A DNA stretch of 64,000 nt from Haladaptatus pallidirubidus (GTDB taxonomy: Archaea > Halobacteriota > Halobacteria > Halobacteriales > Haladaptataceae), in contig NZ_CP085301.1 of NCBI RefSeq assembly GCF_020700235.1, forward strand, positions 3,596,001 to 3,660,000, read 5' to 3'. The notes under the pieces were generated by a model. The model saw only the letters and a list, made by a program, of their open reading frames with translations, was not told where the DNA came from and did not search any database. Both the position numbers and the translations under genes were made by a program. Positions 43,391 to 51,104 of this stretch are shown piece after piece (positions within the stretch are counted from its first letter, which is position 1; every line of letters begins with the position of its first letter).

Positions 43391-45123
43391 TATAATCCTT
43401 GCATCCTGAATTTGTCGCGGAATTCTTCGACCGCCTGTCCGATCTCCGAGTCTCGAAACTCGTCGGACATCTCGTCGCCGACGTCGTCGACCTCGATCGT
43501 CCCGACTGGCGCTGCTTTGTCGATCGCCTTTTCGGCCTGGTAAAGTGCTGAAACGGGGTCGGGTGTGTGGCCGACGAGTTCGCCCTCTTCCATCGTCAGC
43601 GTGGTGAGTGCGTTGATCAGTTGCTCGGTATGATCATGGCCCGACCGGTAGAAGTTGTACGCACCCTGTGTAACGCGATGGGCGATCCGTGGGATGCCAG
43701 TCTCCCAGGAGTGCTTTTTGACGGATGTGTGTTCCTTGCGAATCGGCAGGTCGCGATCGAACTCGACCGCGTCATCGATGATGTATTGTTGCATGCCGTT
43801 GCCTTCGATGACGATATCGCTTGGCGCGTATAGCAAGTCGAGCTCTTGCAGTTTCGATTTGAAACGGGAGGGTGCGATCGACTGTGCATTGTAGACATGC
43901 AGGATATCACGAACGCCAGCCGGTCGGACGCCGACCACAACAAATGACGACTTGTCGGTGCCGCCAGTACTCGCCGGGTCGACACCGACAACCGTTCGTT
44001 CGTACGGGCTGTTCGCGACGTCGATGAGATCCGGTGGTCGTTCGTGAACCGAACAGCGCTCGTCGATCAGCGCGCGTTCGATGATGGCGTCCCGAACCTG
44101 CTCGAACACCATGCAGAACTCGCGGGCGAAGTACGGCCCGCCCATCGCTCCGAGTTTCCGGGCAAGCCAGTTCTCCGGTCGACCCTCCGGCCACAGGATA
44201 TGGATTGCGTCGCCAGGGACGTCGAGTGCGTTCGCGAGGGTTGGATGTGTGACCTCCGTATAGAGTTCCTTCGGTGCCAGGTCGCCGGGGCGATCGTCGC
44301 CATACTTGCGATCCCATACTTCGCGGATCGCAGGATATTCTACGAGATCGTACGATGGGAGATCCCAGTCCTCCTCTTTGTTTTTCGTCCGGAGGATTTC
44401 ATACAGATCGTTCGGACGTTTGCGTGTGCCGACGATGACGTGCACGCCATCGCGATTCAGCATCGGTTCGATGACCTTGCTGTACCACGCTTCGATCTCG
44501 ACGTCGGGGATGCCGCCGATCTCTTTGAGCGGGTCGTCACCCACGCTCATATTGACGTGTGCACCTTCGGCAGCGCCGGTTACCCAGGTCGTGTGAACGT
44601 TGGATTTGTTATGGAAAACCTTGTGTTCGCGACCGCCGCAACAGTCGCCGCCGTCATGCAGCTGATCGAGCCATAGGTTTGACTCGACCATCTCCTCGAG
44701 CTCCTGCATGCGCTCGCGGACTTGATCCTGGGTGTTCGCCCAGTACAGACAGCCGTACCCCTGCTGATATTGGCAGGCGTACATGATCTCCGACAGCACC
44801 CACGTCGTCTTGGTGTGTTTGCGGCCGGCCAGGATCTCGTTGAGGGGACTAGTGTGGATTTGACGATGCCAATGCATCGCGTGTTCGGGGACGACCTCCC
44901 ACTCGGTTGCCCGGACGTCCAGGTAGTTGAGCGAGACGAGATTGCAAAACAGCCAGAAGCGGGTTTCGTCGAGCTCGTCATCCTTTGGTTTGCAGACGTC
45001 CCGTTTCTCGGCAGCAGTGAGTTGCTGATTGAGGTCGTGAAAAGGGGTTTCGGACTCGCGAAGGGCAGCCGCGACCAGCGCTTCGGTGTCTCGATCAGAC
45101 TGATTCGCGGATGCAGTACTCAT
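43390..45123 (-). CDS. Terminase large subunit (577 aa)
   Basis: The ATPase domain has a modified Walker A (AGRKHTKTT, about 99-107) and a Walker B candidate VNMSVGDDP. The nuclease domain starts at VVGVDPASTGGTDKSSFVVV and includes DIVIEGNGMQQYIIDD. It pumps and cuts viral DNA into the prohead with TerS and portal. Length is normal, and it overlaps TerS by 4 bases. Confidence 0.9.
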   Translation of the reverse strand: MSTASANQSDRDTEALVAAALRESETPFHDLNQQLTAAEKRDVCKPKDDELDETRFWLFCNLVSLNYLDVRATEWEVVPEHAMHWHRQIHTSPLNEILAGRKHTKTTWVLSEIMYACQYQQGYGCLYWANTQDQVRERMQELEEMVESNLWLDQLHDGGDCCGGREHKVFHNKSNVHTTWVTGAAEGAHVNMSVGDDPLKEIGGIPDVEIEAWYSKVIEPMLNRDGVHVIVGTRKRPNDLYEILRTKNKEEDWDLPSYDLVEYPAIREVWDRKYGDDRPGDLAPKELYTEVTHPTLANALDVPGDAIHILWPEGRPENWLARKLGAMGGPYFAREFCMVFEQVRDAIIERALIDERCSVHERPPDLIDVANSPYERTVVGVDPASTGGTDKSSFVVVGVRPAGVRDILHVYNAQSIAPSRFKSKLQELDLLYAPSDIVIEGNGMQQYIIDDAVEFDRDLPIRKEHTSVKKHSWETGIPRIAHRVTQGAYNFYRSGHDHTEQLINALTTLTMEEGELVGHTPDPVSALYQAEKAIDKAAPVGTIEVDDVGDEMSDEFRDSEIGQAVEEFRDKFRMQGL

Positions 45124-45833
45124 TCGTCCGTTGAACTATTTCGAAGATCGCCGATCGCTTCTAGGAGCGCGCCTTCGCTGTCGTCGTCGAGGGTGTGTTC
45201 GACCTCCTGCTCGAGATTGATTGTGTTTTCGTAGACGCCCAGCACTTTGCCCTTTGCCTCGAGGTGTCTCGATTGTTCGCTTCGGGCTGCCTGCCGGGCA
45301 GGGATATCAGGTTGATCGCGAGCGAGCCCGACCATCGTCGTTGTATAGCGTGGTGATCCGTCGAGTCCCTGAATCGGGTAGTGTGTCCCGGGCTCGAGGG
45401 TGACGGTTCGGTCTAAGAATCGGACGATCGTATCACGCTCGACTGCCCAGTCCGGCCAATCGTCGTCACCAGGTTCAACGAACTCCCACGCTTGGAGTTC
45501 CTTGGGTGCACCTTCGACGACAGCCGTCTGTGGAACAGTGGCTTTGATCGGGACGTCTTCGGTTGCACGCTCTTCGTCCTGCCGGGCTCGCTTGTGTTTC
45601 TGTTCTTCGCGTTCGGCAATCTGCAGGCGGGTATTCGCGTGTTCTTCTTTGATCAACTCTTCAACTTCGTGTGCCTCTTTCTCGTCTAGGTAATCGCGGA
45701 TGGTGCTGGGTGCGAGCTCGATGCCGACGCGATCGTCGAACCGATCGACGATTTCGGGGACGGACAAATGATCGAGATATGCCCATTTGACCGCCATCGT
45801 CACTCGCCATTCTCTAGAGCCTCTTTTGGTCAT
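45120..45833 (-). CDS. Terminase small subunit (237 aa)
   Basis: An N-terminal helix-turn-helix (MAVKWAYLDHLSVPEIVDRF, LAPSTIRDYLDEKEAH) leads to a long coiled coil (KEEHANTRLQIAEREEQKHK) and a mixed C-terminal part. TerS recognises the packaging site and loads TerL. It is coupled to TerL by overlap. The structured stretch upstream (46441-46577) is a candidate for its target. Confidence 0.8.
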   Translation of the reverse strand: MTKRGSREWRVTMAVKWAYLDHLSVPEIVDRFDDRVGIELAPSTIRDYLDEKEAHEVEELIKEEHANTRLQIAEREEQKHKRARQDEERATEDVPIKATVPQTAVVEGAPKELQAWEFVEPGDDDWPDWAVERDTIVRFLDRTVTLEPGTHYPIQGLDGSPRYTTTMVGLARDQPDIPARQAARSEQSRHLEAKGKVLGVYENTINLEQEVEHTLDDDSEGALLEAIGDLRNSSTDE

Positions 45834-45880
45834 GGTTTGGAATGCGAATTGACGTCCTTCTTTTTATACTACTTGTAGGT

Positions 45881-46144
45881 CTATGGATGGATGACGTACG
45901 CCATCGCGCTGATCAGCAGAAAGTCGATACCGGCCACGAATGGGATCGCTGCAAGCCGGACGATCCAGCCGAACGGTGGGTTTGAGATATCCCAGCCGCC
46001 CTGGTCGTATTCGTCGTAGATGGCGACGATGTTGCCCCAGAAGACGTACGCACTGATAACGAGAAACGTGAGAAAGAGGCACAGAACGCCGAAATCAGCG
46101 AACGCCTGTGCTGGATTCTCGAGTGCGTAGATGAATGGATTCAT
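45881..46144 (-). CDS. Two-TM membrane protein (87 aa)
   Basis: It has helices FGVLCLFLTFLVISAYVFWG and VRLAAIPFVAGIDFLLISAM around an acidic loop. It overlaps the upstream 48-aa gene (ATGA). It could be a lysis or membrane-anchoring protein; no family recognised. Confidence 0.6.
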   Translation of the reverse strand: MNPFIYALENPAQAFADFGVLCLFLTFLVISAYVFWGNIVAIYDEYDQGGWDISNPPFGWIVRLAAIPFVAGIDFLLISAMAYVIHP

Positions 46145-46287
46145 CGTTGTGAATCGAGCCAGTCGGCGTAAGCGACTAGTCCTTTGCCGAGTGCTCGAAA
46201 CCCGTGCTCGTAGACTAGCTCACCGAGTTGCTTGTCTTCGACGAGCCATTTTTCTTCGAAGACCGGTTTACACTCACTCGTCGTCAT
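46141..46287 (-). CDS. 48-aa uncharacterised protein
   Basis: From ATG 46287 it reads MTTSECKPVFEEKWLVEDKQ and ends GLVAYADWLDSQR. Overlaps on both sides (ATGA with the 87-aa gene; 14 bases with the 27-aa gene) support translation. No function visible. Confidence 0.55.
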   Translation of the reverse strand: MTTSECKPVFEEKWLVEDKQLGELVYEHGFRALGKGLVAYADWLDSQR

Positions 46288-46357
46288 CGGTGTCCTTGTC
46301 GTCATTATCGTCTTCGTCGCTCGGTTCGCCGTTCTTGAAGCGGATCTTTTTTGCCAT
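46274..46357 (-). CDS. 27-aa acidic microprotein
   Basis: From ATG 46357 it reads MAKKIRFKNGEPSDEDDNDD and ends in aspartates. A basic head and acidic tail. It overlaps the next gene by 14 bases. The longer frame to 46528 enters the structured non-coding stretch and is rejected. Confidence 0.45.
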   Translation of the reverse strand: MAKKIRFKNGEPSDEDDNDDKDTDDDE

Positions 46358-46440
46358 CGGTATCTCTCCTGGTGTCGGTGATTTCTCGGGTGTATTGTGT
46401 TGTATTGAAAGGGTTACGAGAGAGGTGTGAGCCTCTATCG

Positions 46441-46533
46441 AGGGGTTGGGAACGAGAACTTTCGCGGAATGGTTGGTGACACTATAACGGGAAGCCAACC
46501 CGTAGCCAGGGCATCCGGCAGCGCCCAACCCCT
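46441..46533 (-). ncRNA. Structured stretch closed by a perfect 10-bp stem
   Basis: AGGGGTTGGG (46441-46450) and CCCAACCCCT (46524-46533) are perfectly complementary over 10 bases and enclose 73 bases that hold further stems (GGTTGG with CCAACC; ACGGG-aagccaa-CCCGT). No ORF covers it convincingly. It lies upstream of the TerS operon, so it may be a packaging signal, a small RNA or a leader structure. Confidence 0.45.
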
Positions 46534-46535
46534 AT

Positions 46536-46577
46536 GTCTCGGCCGTGGAATCGAACCACGATGATACCAATCGAGAC
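46536..46577 (-). other. tRNA-like minihelix (T-arm plus acceptor-like stem)
   Basis: On the minus strand the T-arm CGTGG-TTCGATT-CCACG is complete and is closed by GTCTCG/CGAGAC. The D and anticodon arms are missing, with only 11 bases in their place. It may be a decayed tRNA or a tRNA mimic. It directly follows the stop of the 54-aa gene. Confidence 0.5.
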
Positions 46578-46595
46578 GACAGCAACTGCAGTGCG

Positions 46596-46760
46596 TTAGA
46601 CCGGCGTCGCCTGCTCGACGGGAACGCGATGGACGATCCCGTTATGCTCGACGCGATAGACATGCCGACCGTCAACCCACGGGCCAGGGTAGTGTTCGTT
46701 GATGACTGTCCCTTCGACTTCGTGGTCGGCGAAGCGGTAGCGGACTCTTTCTGGTGGCAT
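46596..46760 (-). CDS. 54-aa SH3-like small protein
   Basis: From ATG 46760 it reads MPPERVRYRFADHEVEGTVI, GPWVDGRHVYRVEHNGIVHR and ends VPVEQATPV. The beta pattern resembles small SH3-barrel proteins. It is separated by one base from the upstream zinc gene, in the same operon. Function unknown. Confidence 0.6.
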   Translation of the reverse strand: MPPERVRYRFADHEVEGTVINEHYPGPWVDGRHVYRVEHNGIVHRVPVEQATPV

Positions 46761-46761
46761 G

Positions 46762-46872
46762 CTATCGATCGCACCAGGGGCATTGTGCCGTCGATCCCAG
46801 TGCGGTGATTCTGATGTGGTTGCACGAACACCGATGGAACGTCCTGGTGTTGGTGCGGTTAATGCAGTTCAT
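46762..46872 (-). CDS. 36-aa zinc microprotein
   Basis: MNCINRTNTRTFHRCSCNHI then AQCPWCDR: CSC plus CPWC form a likely zinc site. Its start overlaps the stop of the 198-aa gene (ATGA). Confidence 0.55.
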   Translation of the reverse strand: MNCINRTNTRTFHRCSCNHIRITALGSTAQCPWCDR

Positions 46873-47465
46873 CCGTTGATGACGCGCCCTAGTGCGAGCG
46901 CTAAATCTTGTGTTGCGCGGTACTCTCGGTGGAAGTGGTGAATTTGCGGTATGGTGAGGTCGATATCGAGCCTGGTGATGACCCGACCGATCACGGTGTG
47001 ATCGTCCTCGAGGTAGGGGATATGAACAGTGTGATTGCAATTACCGCACGAATCGCAGATTGTTCCTGTGGTGATCAGATTCTTGAGTTGCTTCTCGCCG
47101 ACGTCTGCTTCGGGGGTTCGGTGCTGAAACCCGACCGCCATCTCTTTGGTGATTTCTTGTCCGTATCGCTCAAGGAACCACCATTCATTTTCGGGATCCC
47201 ACGACCATCCGGTGCCCGTGACGTCGAACGCATGATCGGGCTTCGGGGGTTCGATCGTCTTCAGCTGGGTAAAACACGAATAGCAGACAGTATGGTCGTG
47301 TTTGAGTTTTCTGAGGTGTTTGTAACTTTCGTGTTTGTGCTCGCACTCATTGGAACAATACGCTCCGTGATGGAATTCCCATACTTTGCCGTGGGTTTCG
47401 CAATCGGGATTCTGGCACTCGATCGATGCGGTGCTTTTGCTGGTGGTGGATTGGGTTTTTGACAT
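46869..47465 (-). CDS. Multi-zinc-finger protein (198 aa)
   Basis: Several cysteine pairs are visible: IECQNPDCETHGKVWEFHHG, YCSNECEHKHESYKHLRKL, VCYSCFTQL and ICDSCGNCNHTVHIPYLEDD. The first block resembles HNH/zinc-knuckle sequences, but no catalytic HNH triad is certain. A C-terminal helical region (IGRVITRLDIDLTIPQIHHF) follows. Probably an early nucleic-acid binding protein. Confidence 0.65.
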   Translation of the reverse strand: MSKTQSTTSKSTASIECQNPDCETHGKVWEFHHGAYCSNECEHKHESYKHLRKLKHDHTVCYSCFTQLKTIEPPKPDHAFDVTGTGWSWDPENEWWFLERYGQEITKEMAVGFQHRTPEADVGEKQLKNLITTGTICDSCGNCNHTVHIPYLEDDHTVIGRVITRLDIDLTIPQIHHFHREYRATQDLALALGRVING

Positions 47466-47602
47466 ACTCTCGGCTGGTGAAAAAGCGACGCGTTCCCCAT
47501 CGCAGTGCCGTTCTCAGGATGCGACTTCTTGGGGAGTTATAGACTCGGTAACATCGTTATGTGAGTTGAGTGGGAAAATAAGCGTTTACGAAGCTGCTCT
47601 AT

Positions 47603-47857
47603 CTATTCGTCCAGTGTCATATAGTGGGTTCGTGCTCGTTTCGTCGCAGGATGCCAAGCAGTCACTTGTTTGAGATCTTCCTCCTCTGCCAGCTGTCGGC
47701 ACTGCCGTAACGCGGTGCTCTCCGCGATATCGAGATATTCTGCGACTGTGGAGGGATGTACGCCCGGGGTAACCGAGTTTGCAGGCTCGTCACTTTCCAT
47801 CTGTTCGACTGCTTCTATGACGTCTGCTTTTGGAATTCGGTGTGATTTCATACTCAT
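47603..47857 (-). CDS. Winged-helix protein (84 aa)
   Basis: MSMKSHRIPKADVIEAVEQM, VHPSTVAEYLDIAESTALRQ and CRQLAEEEDLKQVTAW follow the haloarchaeal wHTH pattern with recognition helix ESTALRQCRQL. It overlaps the upstream gene (ATGA). A 137-base gap follows before the next gene, so a promoter may lie at 47470-47600. Confidence 0.7.
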   Translation of the reverse strand: MSMKSHRIPKADVIEAVEQMESDEPANSVTPGVHPSTVAEYLDIAESTALRQCRQLAEEEDLKQVTAWHPATKRARTHYMTLDE

Positions 47858-48078
47858 AGTTTACCCGGGAGAACTTCGAGGTGTTTCTCCGTACGTTTCG
47901 GCTTCGGGATTGGTCGAAACGTCTGCCACTCTTCGCCGCACCCTCCACAACCATGTACTGCATACTTTTTCCCGTTGGAGTACAGCGGGATTATCGTCCT
48001 ACACTGTATGCATTCGTACGGGATTATCGGTCGATAGCCCGGATACTCATCTTGCTGGATTTCTCCCTCCATATTCAT
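47854..48078 (-). CDS. Zinc-ribbon protein (74 aa)
   Basis: ATG 48078 (overlapping the upstream stop) gives MNMEGEIQQDEYPGYRPIIP, then YECIQCRTIIPLY and VHGCGGCGEEWQTF, a CxxC...CxxC ribbon. The longer frame to 48162 overlaps the 40-aa gene and is rejected. Confidence 0.65.
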   Translation of the reverse strand: MNMEGEIQQDEYPGYRPIIPYECIQCRTIIPLYSNGKKYAVHGCGGCGEEWQTFRPIPKPKRTEKHLEVLPGKL

Positions 48079-48197
48079 CGCCCTCCTCGCGCCCCCGGAT
48101 ACGCCGCGCCACAGATACAAAGCGCCGACGTGGAGACGACTTCTCGATTGCACTCGGGGCAACGCACCATATCCGCCTCGTATCCAGCGTCAGTCAT
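48075..48197 (-). CDS. 40-aa zinc-ribbon microprotein
   Basis: From ATG 48197: MTDAGYEADMVRCPECNREV then STSALCICGAAYPGARGGR. CPEC and CICG form a compact ribbon. Both ends overlap neighbours by ATGA. Confidence 0.6.
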   Translation of the reverse strand: MTDAGYEADMVRCPECNREVVSTSALCICGAAYPGARGGR

Positions 48198-48523
48198 GGC
48201 TCCACCTCATCGACAGGCTTCAACAGTAGCGTCTCACCGTCGCTGAAGACCGCGTACTCCGCCACCTCGTGCATATCAAGGATTACGTTGGGGAGCGCGT
48301 CCAGCCCGGACACGTGGGCGGTGCCTCGGATTGTCCAGTCCCATTCTGTGTTCTTCTCGTTCACGTCTCCCTTTTTGTGCCGGTCAACGCACTCTTCTGA
48401 ACAGAACGGGCCATGATTTCCGTCCACGTCGCGGTACCACAATGCCCCCAAACTGTCTGATAGCATAAGTTCGCCACAAACACAGCATGGTCGCTGAATT
48501 GGTTCTACTGCTTGATCGCCCAT
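48194..48523 (-). CDS. FCS/MYM-like zinc protein (109 aa)
   Basis: PCCVCGELMLSDSLG and GPFCSEECVDRH match treble-clef/FCS-type fingers. The second half is beta-rich (HVSGLDALPNVILDMHEVAE). It is coupled by overlap to neighbours on both sides. Role unknown. Confidence 0.65.
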   Translation of the reverse strand: MGDQAVEPIQRPCCVCGELMLSDSLGALWYRDVDGNHGPFCSEECVDRHKKGDVNEKNTEWDWTIRGTAHVSGLDALPNVILDMHEVAEYAVFSDGETLLLKPVDEVEP

Positions 48524-48975
48524 CAGACCATCATCTCCGTTGGCATCTCTCTCATCGAAACACCGTCAGCCGATTCGTGTTGATACAGTCCGATATGCTC
48601 GCTTGTCGTCAGTGATGGGTCGTAGAATGCGATCCAGTCGAGAACGCCATAGTATGACGCGATCGCTTTGACCGATCGAGCGTGGAACAGCGACGCTTTC
48701 GAGAAGTCTAGCTTCGACTTTTCGAACGAGGTGAGTGGTTCCTGTCCGTATTTGTGGCCTTCGACCTCTTCGAAGGACTCGCGTTGCACGCGGATGATTT
48801 CATCCATACAATGTTTCGGCGTATCGGCGCTTAGCACAACTTCGAGTGTTCGTGCATCGTCTTCCGGTCGAACGGCGTCGAAAAACTGGTCACGAACCCA
48901 ATTCGCCGCGGATATCGTTGCAAACTCGACAGGCTGACAAAGCCCGTTTTCGTATTCGTAGGAATTATTTTGCAT
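48523..48975 (-). CDS. Uncharacterised protein (150 aa)
   Basis: ATG 48975 gives MQNNSYEYENGLCQPVEFAT, then AANWVRDQFFDAVRPEDDAR and KAIASYYGVLDWIAFYDPSL. The fold is mixed alpha/beta with no clear motif. It overlaps the upstream zinc gene by 11 bases. Confidence 0.6.
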   Translation of the reverse strand: MQNNSYEYENGLCQPVEFATISAANWVRDQFFDAVRPEDDARTLEVVLSADTPKHCMDEIIRVQRESFEEVEGHKYGQEPLTSFEKSKLDFSKASLFHARSVKAIASYYGVLDWIAFYDPSLTTSEHIGLYQHESADGVSMREMPTEMMV

Positions 48976-49510
48976 CGTGGTCTCCTCCGTCAGCAATCGC
49001 ACGATGTGCCTGTTCGAATTCTCGCTCTTCTTTGATGATCTCGGGGCCTTCCATCGTCGAGACGATCTCGCCGAACGGCCCATCAGACGGATCGGTCTCG
49101 GTCGGGGTTCGAAACACCGCGGGTTCCAGCGGCATCGTCCCTATGTCGGTGTTGAATGGGGCCAGCCGAGTGACTTTCTCGCAGTGTCGACACGGCCCGA
49201 AGACGACCATTCGTTTCTCCCATCCTGCTGGGACTCGGATGTGACCGAGTTTGCCACAGTGCTGGCATTTGCGAAGTGTGACACTCACTAGTCCTCGACC
49301 GGCGAGATAGTGCAACGGGGTGAGCTCATGACAAACCCGACAGCCCATCCGAATCACGTCTGGCAGATTGGGGGTTAAGCGGTACAGCATCGGTTGATGG
49401 CATCCCGCGCAGGCACGCAATTGGGCTGCTTTGCCGTCGACGTGATGGATTGCGCTTTGCCCCCGTTCGGGCAATTTCCATAGCCCATCAGCGAGGGGTT
49501 CGTCCGACAT
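48965..49510 (-). CDS. Protein with three zinc ribbons (181 aa)
   Basis: Paired CxxC sites are CAGCHQPM with CRVCHELT, CQHCGKLGHIRVPAGWEKRM and CRHCEKVTRLAPF. The C-terminal 50 residues are acidic and helical. It is one of the larger members of the zinc operon. It may bind RNA or polymerase; this is inference. Confidence 0.65.
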   Translation of the reverse strand: MSDEPLADGLWKLPERGQSAIHHVDGKAAQLRACAGCHQPMLYRLTPNLPDVIRMGCRVCHELTPLHYLAGRGLVSVTLRKCQHCGKLGHIRVPAGWEKRMVVFGPCRHCEKVTRLAPFNTDIGTMPLEPAVFRTPTETDPSDGPFGEIVSTMEGPEIIKEEREFEQAHRAIADGGDHDAK

Positions 49511-49680
49511 TATTCACCGACCTCTCCGAACAGTGTCTCGTCTGGTGCTCGGCCAAACGTGTCCGGACAGATGAACACCGTGCCGAACACCCCTCTCTGA
49601 ATCTGACCGTGCATTTCGGCATGATCGACGAGCGGTGCTAAGCATCGCGAGCAGTTGCCGGTGGTTTTGGTGACGCTCAT
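49510..49680 (-). CDS. 56-aa zinc microprotein
   Basis: From ATG 49680: MSVTKTTGNCSRCLAPLVDH, then GVFGTVFICPDTFGRAPDE. CSRC plus a histidine and a later cysteine suggest one metal site. It shares ATGA with the stop of the 396-aa gene and TAATG with the next gene. Confidence 0.6.
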   Translation of the reverse strand: MSVTKTTGNCSRCLAPLVDHAEMHGQIQRGVFGTVFICPDTFGRAPDETLFGEVGE

Positions 49681-50867
49681 TGGTCGCGCTCCTGGGGTGT
49701 CATGTCCCGCGGTCGGCCGCCATCCGTCCGGGCTGCTTCCAATGCATCCATCTGTGAATCGACAGAATCGGGTGTTGCGGGCTCGGCGAAGTCGGACACC
49801 GTAGTTTCCGTTGGGCCGGTGACTAGTCCCGTGTCAGATTGTGCGTAGTCGATGATATCTTCGGCCAGGTAGCCGTCCGTGATGCCGTCTGCAACGTCAA
49901 CACAAATCGTGGCTGCCTGTCCCGAATCGTCGAATGAATAGCCGTCCTCGAGGGCGACTTCGTTCATCAATTCGAGCGTGGATGCTCGCGAAACCTTCTC
50001 GTCGAGAATATCTTCGCGAATCTTCGTTGACGTTGCTCGCGTGCGACCTGTTCCGCTCGTCGCTGCCTTGCGGCCCAGCGCTATCTTGATCCGTCGGACG
50101 CGCTCGGCCCGATCGAGATAATCGACGTTTCGCCAGCAAACCGTCGGGACGCCCTCCGGTGCGAGCGATTCGGCAGCTTCCGGTTGCATCCACACGTCGG
50201 GGTTGTTCGGATGTTCGACGAATCCTTTCCGATCGACCACTCGTTTGAGATAGTCCTCGATCGTTGGTTCGGACGCCTGGCCGCTATGTGCGGCCACGTC
50301 CGACACTTCTGCCTCGAGCTCGGATCGGGTAAAGCCGGTTTTTCCGAGTCGGTTCGATATGATCATCGTCCGACGCTCCTTTGCCGAGAGACCGGACGAC
50401 CCGCCTTCGCTCTCGTCGAGTTCCGACAGGAGGCTTTCGCAGTCGTCCAGGACGCGATCGAGTTTGTTTTCTAGGCGTTGTGCACGCCCGCCGTCTCGAT
50501 ATTGCTGAATTGCACGGGCGAACGTCACGCCTAGTGCATTCTCGCCGTCTTCTGCGGCACGTTTGAACTCGTCTTTGATCTGTGGGTCGACGCGAACCTG
50601 AACACGCGAGGTTTCAGACGCATCCAAGTCAGATGTTTTTTCTTTGAAACCCAGTTCGGAAGGTGTACGCCCCGCTGCTTGCACGAGTCGATCGACCTGT
50701 TTTTCGACGGGTTCGAAACGGTCGGCATCGGCGTACTCCCGCATCGCGAGTTCCGCTTCTCGGCCGAGATACCCCTCGACGCGTCCGAACTCGCTTTCGA
50801 CGTGTTGGCGGAACTTCTCCCACTCGGCCGCTGGAACACGCCAGTCGAGTGGTTTGCGGTCGATCAT
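49677..50867 (-). CDS. DNA-binding protein with RHH-like core (396 aa)
   Basis: The N-terminus (MIDRKPLDWRVPAAEWEKFR, GRVEGYLGREAELAMREYAD) resembles a block shared by many haloarchaeal plasmid and virus proteins. Residues about 88-125 (RVQVRVDPQIKDEFKRAAED, LGVTFARAIQQY) look like an RHH fold, followed by a coiled coil and a winged-helix-like segment (RLGKTGFTRSELEAEVSDVA). It heads the zinc operon, and its upstream DNA has several perfect palindromes. Replication, partition or master regulation are all possible. Confidence 0.65.
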   Translation of the reverse strand: MIDRKPLDWRVPAAEWEKFRQHVESEFGRVEGYLGREAELAMREYADADRFEPVEKQVDRLVQAAGRTPSELGFKEKTSDLDASETSRVQVRVDPQIKDEFKRAAEDGENALGVTFARAIQQYRDGGRAQRLENKLDRVLDDCESLLSELDESEGGSSGLSAKERRTMIISNRLGKTGFTRSELEAEVSDVAAHSGQASEPTIEDYLKRVVDRKGFVEHPNNPDVWMQPEAAESLAPEGVPTVCWRNVDYLDRAERVRRIKIALGRKAATSGTGRTRATSTKIREDILDEKVSRASTLELMNEVALEDGYSFDDSGQAATICVDVADGITDGYLAEDIIDYAQSDTGLVTGPTETTVSDFAEPATPDSVDSQMDALEAARTDGGRPRDMTPQERDQ

Positions 50868-50893
50868 TCAGCCGTCACCTCCACTACACCACT

Positions 50894-50951
50894 CCCTGCA
50901 AGCTGCAGGGAATGGACGAATCTCATTCTTCCATTTCCTGCACAGTGCAGG
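50894..50951. promoter_or_regulatory. Two perfect palindromes in front of the 396-aa gene
   Basis: CCCTGCA-AGC-TGCAGGG (50894-50910) and CCTGCAC-A-GTGCAGG (50937-50951) have centres 42 bases apart, four helical turns. Both contain the TGCAG core of the CCTTGCAG repeats. They start 27 bases upstream of ATG 50867 and are probable operators. Confidence 0.7.
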
Positions 50952-50960
50952 GAGGCAGGG

Positions 50961-51064
50961 GAGGGGGTCACCAGACCCCCTCTTGCGTAGCACATCGTTG
51001 ATGCGCTACGATTCGGCAGGCAGCGGCCCGCTACCGCGGTTGGTGGGGGTGTCTCGACACCCCC
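50961..51064. repeat. Two strong GC-rich dyads
   Basis: GAGGGGGTC-ACCA-GACCCCCTC lies at 50961-50982 and GGGGGTGTCTCGACACCCCC at 51045-51064. Both are perfect 9-bp stems. They sit between the palindromic operators and the CCTTGCAG cluster and may be terminators, operators or origin hairpins. Confidence 0.6.
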
Positions 51065-51104
51065 TCCCTGCACCTTTGGGGCCGCTTTCAAACAAAAAAT
51101 AAAT

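Noticed and set aside
46441..46577. A complete tRNA gene
   Set aside because: A T-arm is present, but no foldable D and anticodon arms with a proper anticodon loop were found; called tRNA-like only.
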